A stretch of 64,000 nt of DNA from an uncultured Pseudomonadota bacterium (GTDB taxonomy: Bacteria; Pseudomonadota; Gammaproteobacteria; Steroidobacterales; Steroidobacteraceae), in assembly GCA_903868595.1 (NCBI GenBank), contig CAIPVV010000008.1, positions 1 to 64,000 of the forward strand, in the 5' to 3' direction. A program made the position numbers and the translations under genes. A model generated the notes under the pieces. That model was given only the letters and a program-made list of their open reading frames with translations. It had not been told where the DNA came from and ran no database searches. Below, piece after piece: positions 60,224 through 64,000 of the stretch; the stretch's first letter is position 1; each line of letters starts with the position of its first letter.

Positions 60224-62335
60224 TCAGCCGCTGTGCAGACCCGTCTGCGGTGCCGGCGGCGGTGTCGTTGCCGGCGCGGCCTGCGGCGGGCCGGCCGGCC
60301 CGAAAGTTGGAGCAGGCGGCGCATTGCGCACGTCATTGGCCAGCTTCGTGACCCAGGCGCGAATCGACTCGGCGTCCTGCGGCTTGAGCGTCTTGGCGAA
60401 GGACAGCATGCCGTTCTCGGTCAGCACGCCGTCGATGACCACGGCCTTGAACGCTGCGTCACTCTGCAGCAGTGCCGAGTAACGCAGGTCCGGGAAGCCG
60501 CCCATGCCGCGACCACCCTCGTGGCAAAGCGAGCAGTTCTGCTGCCAGAGCTGCTGCCCCTTCTCGAGCGTTGCAGCATCGCCGAAATTCTCGGGCGCGC
60601 TGACCACCAACGGCGCGGCTGGCGGCGTCGGAGGCAGCGTGACGCTCCCCCCCAGCTTGTACACCAGCAGGCGATTGCCACCAGCCGCACGCGGCGCACC
60701 CGCGACCACGGCGACGTACTGCGTGGCGCCCACTTGGTAGGTGATCGAACCGGCTTGCACGCTGGCGCCGGCTTCCATCGACCAGAGCTTCTCGCCATTG
60801 TCGGCCCGGAAGGCCGTGAAGTTGGAGCGACCCGTGCCCTGGAACACCAGGTTGCCGGCGGTAGTCATCGTGCCGGAGTTCGCTACGCCGTCCTTCGCAC
60901 GCCAGACTTCCTTCTGCGTGACCGGGTCCCAGGCGGTGAGCCACTGGCCTGCGCCTTCCAGCGGCGGCGGACCCATCTCCGGACGCTTGGCGATGTTGAT
61001 GCCGAGCAGCTGGTTGCCCATTTTCGCGCCCAGCTCGGCGACATAGCCGAACGTTGCGTAGCGGATACCGACGTATAGCAGGCCAGTTTGCGGATTGAAG
61101 GACTGCGGATACCAGACATGCGTCTGGAATGGCGTCACAAACCAGCCCTTGCGCGTCTTTCCGTAGTTGGAATCCGGATTGATGATCGGCTTCCAGTTGT
61201 TCTCCTTGTCGAAACCGGTCAACCAGTTGGCATAGGGCACGACCAGCTTGGCGCTGATCACCTTGCCCGTCGCCGCGTCAATCACGTAAGAGACGCCGTC
61301 CTTTGGCAGCTGCATAACTACGTGGCGCTTCTGGCCGTCGATCGTGAGATCGGCAGTGGTCAGCGGCGAGGTATTGTCGAAGTCGAAGTTCTCCTGCGGC
61401 ACGGCCTGGTAATGCCAGCGGTATTGGCCGGTCTTCGCGTCCAAAGAGACGATCGACGCGATGAACAAATTGTCGCCGCCACCCGGCGAGCGATCCTCGG
61501 CCGGCCACGGTGCGCCGTTGCCCGTGCCAAAGATCACCGAGTCGGTCTGTGGGTCATAGACAATGCCATCCCAGGGCGAACCGCCGCCGCCGGTCTTCCA
61601 CCATTCGCCACTCCAGGTCTTGGCGGCCATCGGCATTACGCTGTCGGATGCGGCATGATCCGGGCCCTTGGACGGATCTCCCGGCACTACGTAGAACTTC
61701 CAGCGAAGCTTGCCAGTGTCGGCGTCATAGGCGGACAGGTAGCCGCGCTGAAAGTATTCGCCACCGCCCTGACCAATGAACACAAGCCCGTCGCCCACAC
61801 GCGGCGCGCCGGTGATGGACATGTCGTCCTTGATGTCGGTGGTACGGGTCTCCCAGACCTTGCTCCCCTTCCTCGCATCGACGGCGACCAGGCGCCCGTC
61901 CAGCGTGCCCCAGATAACCTTGCCCTTGTAGAACGTGACACCGCGGTTGGAGTTGTTGCAGCACAGGCGTGTAGCGGCGATCTCGCGCGGCACCTTCGGG
62001 TCGTACTTCCACAATGCCTTGCCCGTGGCGGCATCGTAGGCATAGACCTTGCTCCAGGGCGTCGTCACGTAGATGCGACCGTCAACTACCACCGGCGTGG
62101 ACTGCCACTGGCCCTTCTCCGACAAATCCGCGAACCACGCCAGGCCGAGCTTGCCAACGTTGTCGGCATTGACCTGTTTAAGGGGGCTGTAGCGCTGTTC
62201 GTTGTAGTCACCGCCGTGCAGGGGCCACTCCGTGGCATTGGCCGGACCCGACGGCTTTTGCGCCGCAACAAGCTGTGCGCAGTTGAAAGACAGTGCAGCA
62301 ATACCGCACACCGTGGCGAGCAGGAGACGACGCAT
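60224..62335 (-). CDS. PQQ-dependent quinohaemoprotein alcohol dehydrogenase
   Basis: 703 residues, periplasmic (signal ending LVAAQ). An eight-bladed propeller with the vicinal Cys pair in RLCCNNSNRG, GTGNGAPW and the catalytic Asp in SPGGGDNLF. A C-terminal cytochrome c domain has CSLCH at 601-605. Pro/Ala tail. PQQ takes electrons from an alcohol and passes them to the haem and on to the respiratory chain. No PQQ-synthesis genes lie in the window. An aldehyde dehydrogenase gene lies 0.9 kb away in the opposite direction. Confidence 0.93.
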   Translation of the reverse strand: MRRLLLATVCGIAALSFNCAQLVAAQKPSGPANATEWPLHGGDYNEQRYSPLKQVNADNVGKLGLAWFADLSEKGQWQSTPVVVDGRIYVTTPWSKVYAYDAATGKALWKYDPKVPREIAATRLCCNNSNRGVTFYKGKVIWGTLDGRLVAVDARKGSKVWETRTTDIKDDMSITGAPRVGDGLVFIGQGGGEYFQRGYLSAYDADTGKLRWKFYVVPGDPSKGPDHAASDSVMPMAAKTWSGEWWKTGGGGSPWDGIVYDPQTDSVIFGTGNGAPWPAEDRSPGGGDNLFIASIVSLDAKTGQYRWHYQAVPQENFDFDNTSPLTTADLTIDGQKRHVVMQLPKDGVSYVIDAATGKVISAKLVVPYANWLTGFDKENNWKPIINPDSNYGKTRKGWFVTPFQTHVWYPQSFNPQTGLLYVGIRYATFGYVAELGAKMGNQLLGINIAKRPEMGPPPLEGAGQWLTAWDPVTQKEVWRAKDGVANSGTMTTAGNLVFQGTGRSNFTAFRADNGEKLWSMEAGASVQAGSITYQVGATQYVAVVAGAPRAAGGNRLLVYKLGGSVTLPPTPPAAPLVVSAPENFGDAATLEKGQQLWQQNCSLCHEGGRGMGGFPDLRYSALLQSDAAFKAVVIDGVLTENGMLSFAKTLKPQDAESIRAWVTKLANDVRNAPPAPTFGPAGPPQAAPATTPPPAPQTGLHSG

Positions 62336-62423
62336 GACTACCCCTCTTGACTGAACCGGATGCCGCTAGGACGCAAACGCGGGCCTTGCGGTATTTTTCT
62401 TGGAGTATAAGGCCATCGGCAGC

Positions 62424-62441
62424 GAGAATCGTTCGATTTTC
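62424..62441. promoter_or_regulatory. near-perfect palindrome in the PQQ-ADH/DUF3228 divergent gap
   Basis: GAGAATCG and CGATTTTC arms around TT, 7 of 8 pairs complementary, about 90 bp from the PQQ-ADH start and 45 bp from the DUF3228 gene. Position and symmetry suggest a regulator site shared by the divergent genes. Confidence 0.35.
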
Positions 62442-62484
62442 CAGTATTAGCCCTGCCCGGCGCGCCCCGGGTACGATGCCGAGC

Positions 62485-63039
62485 ATGGCTATCACCCTAA
62501 CGGACTTTGCCCGCGCCCGGCTATTTCCGCGCGAACCGCGACCGACCGCGATCCAGGACATCACCGCCGAGGCCTTCGAACGGTACCTGAACGACCACCC
62601 GCCACTGCAGGATCTGCCGGGCTACGCCCCTTTTTGCCGGCTGCACGTACACCGCAATTGGACATCAACCCGGTGCCTCACCGTGCCGCTCAGCGACGGC
62701 AACCTGCACCTATTGCGCTCCGGGTACGAGGCCCGGCAGCGCAACGAATTGCCAGTGCTCGTGCGCTGGTTCGAGGGGGTGGTGGCGCCGGTTGCCGACT
62801 ACCTGATACCGATCCTCTACAGTCGCGAGCAGCTGATGGCGGAGGGCACCCCAATAGAGTCGAACTGGGGTATCGTTGGCTGCCTTTACACCAGCGAACC
62901 ATCGGAAATTCCGATGGCACCCATCACCATGATGCGAAATGCGCTGGGCGTGGCCGAGGGGGGCTCTGGCGTGCCGCTCGACGGCGAAGCCTATCGGCGC
63001 AGCGTGGCGTACTGGAGCACGCACGCCAACTGGCGCTGA
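62485..63039 (+). CDS. DUF3228 family protein
   Basis: 184 residues from ATG 62485; an ATG three codons earlier is the alternative. LTDFARARLFPREPR at the start and the central LVRWFEGVVAP and YLIPILYSREQL are characteristic of DUF3228, a family of soluble proteins of unknown function. GVVGCLYTSEP-type text near the C terminus is conserved. It is divergent from PQQ-ADH. Confidence 0.85.
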   Translation: MAITLTDFARARLFPREPRPTAIQDITAEAFERYLNDHPPLQDLPGYAPFCRLHVHRNWTSTRCLTVPLSDGNLHLLRSGYEARQRNELPVLVRWFEGVVAPVADYLIPILYSREQLMAEGTPIESNWGIVGCLYTSEPSEIPMAPITMMRNALGVAEGGSGVPLDGEAYRRSVAYWSTHANWR

Positions 63040-63180
63040 AGCCTGCGATCTTCGGCCGTCAGGGACTGGCGATTCTCAGTTGCCAAACCCCGTTTGGAAC
63101 CAGAGCAGCCCGTGGTATCAGGACTTCACGTCTCGCAGGGCGATCAGCACTTAACGGTTGGAGAAAGTACGATGACGACG

Positions 63181-64000
63181 ATGGCAAACGAGTTGGCTCC
63201 GGCGGTGCTCTTAGACATTCAGCGCGTCTTTGCGCTGCAGCGTTCCCACCAATGGGAAGCGAAGGCGTCTAGTGCCGAACAGCGCAAAGCCAGCTTGCGA
63301 AGGCTAAAGTCGGCCGTGGAGGCGCACGCCGATGAGATCGTGGCAGCCGTACGGCAAGACACTCGCAAGCCTGAAAACGAGATCCGCGTCACCGAGATTC
63401 TTAACGTTCTCGCCAACATCGATCGCAACATCGCGAATCTGGACGAGTGGATGAAGCCCATCGAAGTCCAGCCCTCCCTGAACCCAAAGGACACGGCGAG
63501 AATCGTCCATGAGGCCAGAGGCGTTTGCCTGATCCTGGGACCCTGGAACTTCCCCCTGGGGCTGGTAATGGGCCCTTTGGCAGCCGCCGTTGCTGCCGGG
63601 AACTGCTGCATGGTCAAGCTCACGGACCTCTGCCCGGCGACCGCGGGGGTTGCCGCCCGCATCATCCGGGAAGCCTTCCAGGAACAGGAAGTAGCTGTGC
63701 TTGAAGGCGGTGTAGAAGTGGCAACCGCCCTGCTCGAGTTGCCGTTCCACCATATCTTCTTCACAGGCAGCACGCGGGTCGGCAAGCTCGTCATGTCCGC
63801 GGCCGCTCGCAACCTTGCCAGCGTCACCCTGGAACTGGGCGGCAAGTCGCCCGTCATCGTGGATGCCGATGCGGACGTGCAGAAGGTCGCGACGGACCTA
63901 GCGGCGGCCAAGCAGTTCAACGGTGGACAGGCCTGCATCTGCCCGGACTACGTCTTCGTGAGGCCAGAGCAGAAAAGCGCCCTGATCGAGGCATTCCACG
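63181..64000 (+). CDS. aldehyde dehydrogenase, 3' end beyond window
   Basis: 273 residues visible, cut by the window end. Class 3-like or coniferyl-aldehyde-type NAD(P)-dependent ALDH: GPWNFPL cofactor loop, FTGSTRVGK, catalytic Glu218 in LELGGKSP and nucleophile Cys252 in GGQACI. ATG 63181 is used; the ATG at 63173 hits a stop after 13 codons. GGAG lies 16 bp upstream, which is far for a Shine-Dalgarno. It may oxidise the aldehyde made by the PQQ enzyme, though that enzyme is periplasmic and this one cytosolic. Confidence 0.93.
   Translation, partial: MANELAPAVLLDIQRVFALQRSHQWEAKASSAEQRKASLRRLKSAVEAHADEIVAAVRQDTRKPENEIRVTEILNVLANIDRNIANLDEWMKPIEVQPSLNPKDTARIVHEARGVCLILGPWNFPLGLVMGPLAAAVAAGNCCMVKLTDLCPATAGVAARIIREAFQEQEVAVLEGGVEVATALLELPFHHIFFTGSTRVGKLVMSAAARNLASVTLELGGKSPVIVDADADVQKVATDLAAAKQFNGGQACICPDYVFVRPEQKSALIEAFH

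Noticed and set aside
63173-63211. ATG at 63173 as the aldehyde dehydrogenase start
   Set aside because: It is in another frame and meets TAG after 13 codons; ATG 63181 opens the ALDH frame.

Overview
The window looks like chromosome of a free-living, GC-rich (about two-thirds G+C by eye) gammaproteobacterium related to Xanthomonadales, Nevskiales or Steroidobacterales. The basis is gene order: ychF-pth-rplY-prs, tRNA-Gln-ispE-lolB, prfA/prmC, gatCAB next to mreBCD-mrdA-rodA-mltB-rlpA-dacA-dat. A long TonB-dependent receptor, a PQQ alcohol dehydrogenase and a DUF6152 gene fit that affiliation. No phylogenetic search was possible. The first 19 bases are a pure C run, probably a contig-end artefact, and the last gene is cut by the window end.

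Layout. 0.3-6.4 kb (minus): two membrane or lipid-linked glycosyltransferases, ychF, pth, rplY, prs. 6.4-13.4 kb: accessory block placed between prs and tRNA-Gln/ispE: a Tat-exported short-chain dehydrogenase, an AbrB/Doc toxin-antitoxin pair with a 22-bp palindromic operator, a secreted monohaem cytochrome coupled to an OhrR-like regulator, and a 1185-residue TonB receptor with its own terminator. 13.4-20.9 kb: tRNA-Gln, ispE, lolB, a TPR lipoprotein, prfA, an inverted membrane gene, prmC, a cyclophilin, mtgA. 21.1-26 kb: a secreted protein of unknown function, hslO, gatB, gatA, gatC. 26.1-35.9 kb (plus): the elongasome and peptidoglycan cluster mreBCD-mrdA-rodA-mltB-rlpA-dacA-dat. 36-41.4 kb (minus): a tightly packed operon (MFS efflux, cupin, ArsC-like, tadA, HPP-CBS) and an MHS transporter.

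41.5-55.5 kb mixes intact genes (DUF2452, an NdvA-like ABC exporter, a polyamine-binding lipoprotein, dienelactone hydrolase, fpr, an extradiol dioxygenase-like protein, SDR plus DUF6152, selO, a DEDDh exonuclease) with decayed ones: ureD/ureA relics, a degenerate DUF2189-like gene, a receiver-domain scrap, and a SnoaL-like gene interrupted by two in-frame TAA codons. 55.7-64 kb holds two catabolic units: a secreted amidohydrolase with two MFS transporters, and a PQQ alcohol dehydrogenase near a DUF3228 gene and a truncated aldehyde dehydrogenase.

How the parts work together. The core genes serve translation (pth, rplY, prfA, prmC, gatCAB, tadA, tRNA-Gln), nucleotide and isoprenoid precursors (prs, ispE), outer-membrane lipoprotein insertion (lolB) and side-wall peptidoglycan synthesis and trimming. 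GatCAB is expected to amidate Glu-tRNA(Gln) and/or Asp-tRNA(Asn). The accessory genes suggest uptake and oxidation of organic substrates that the sequence alone cannot name. I found no CRISPR array, rRNA, integrase or intact insertion sequence. The most notable observations are the urease relic, the double-stop SnoaL gene, the accessory block inside the prs/ispE neighbourhood, the OhrR-cytochrome pair, and the amidohydrolase plus two-transporter operon.
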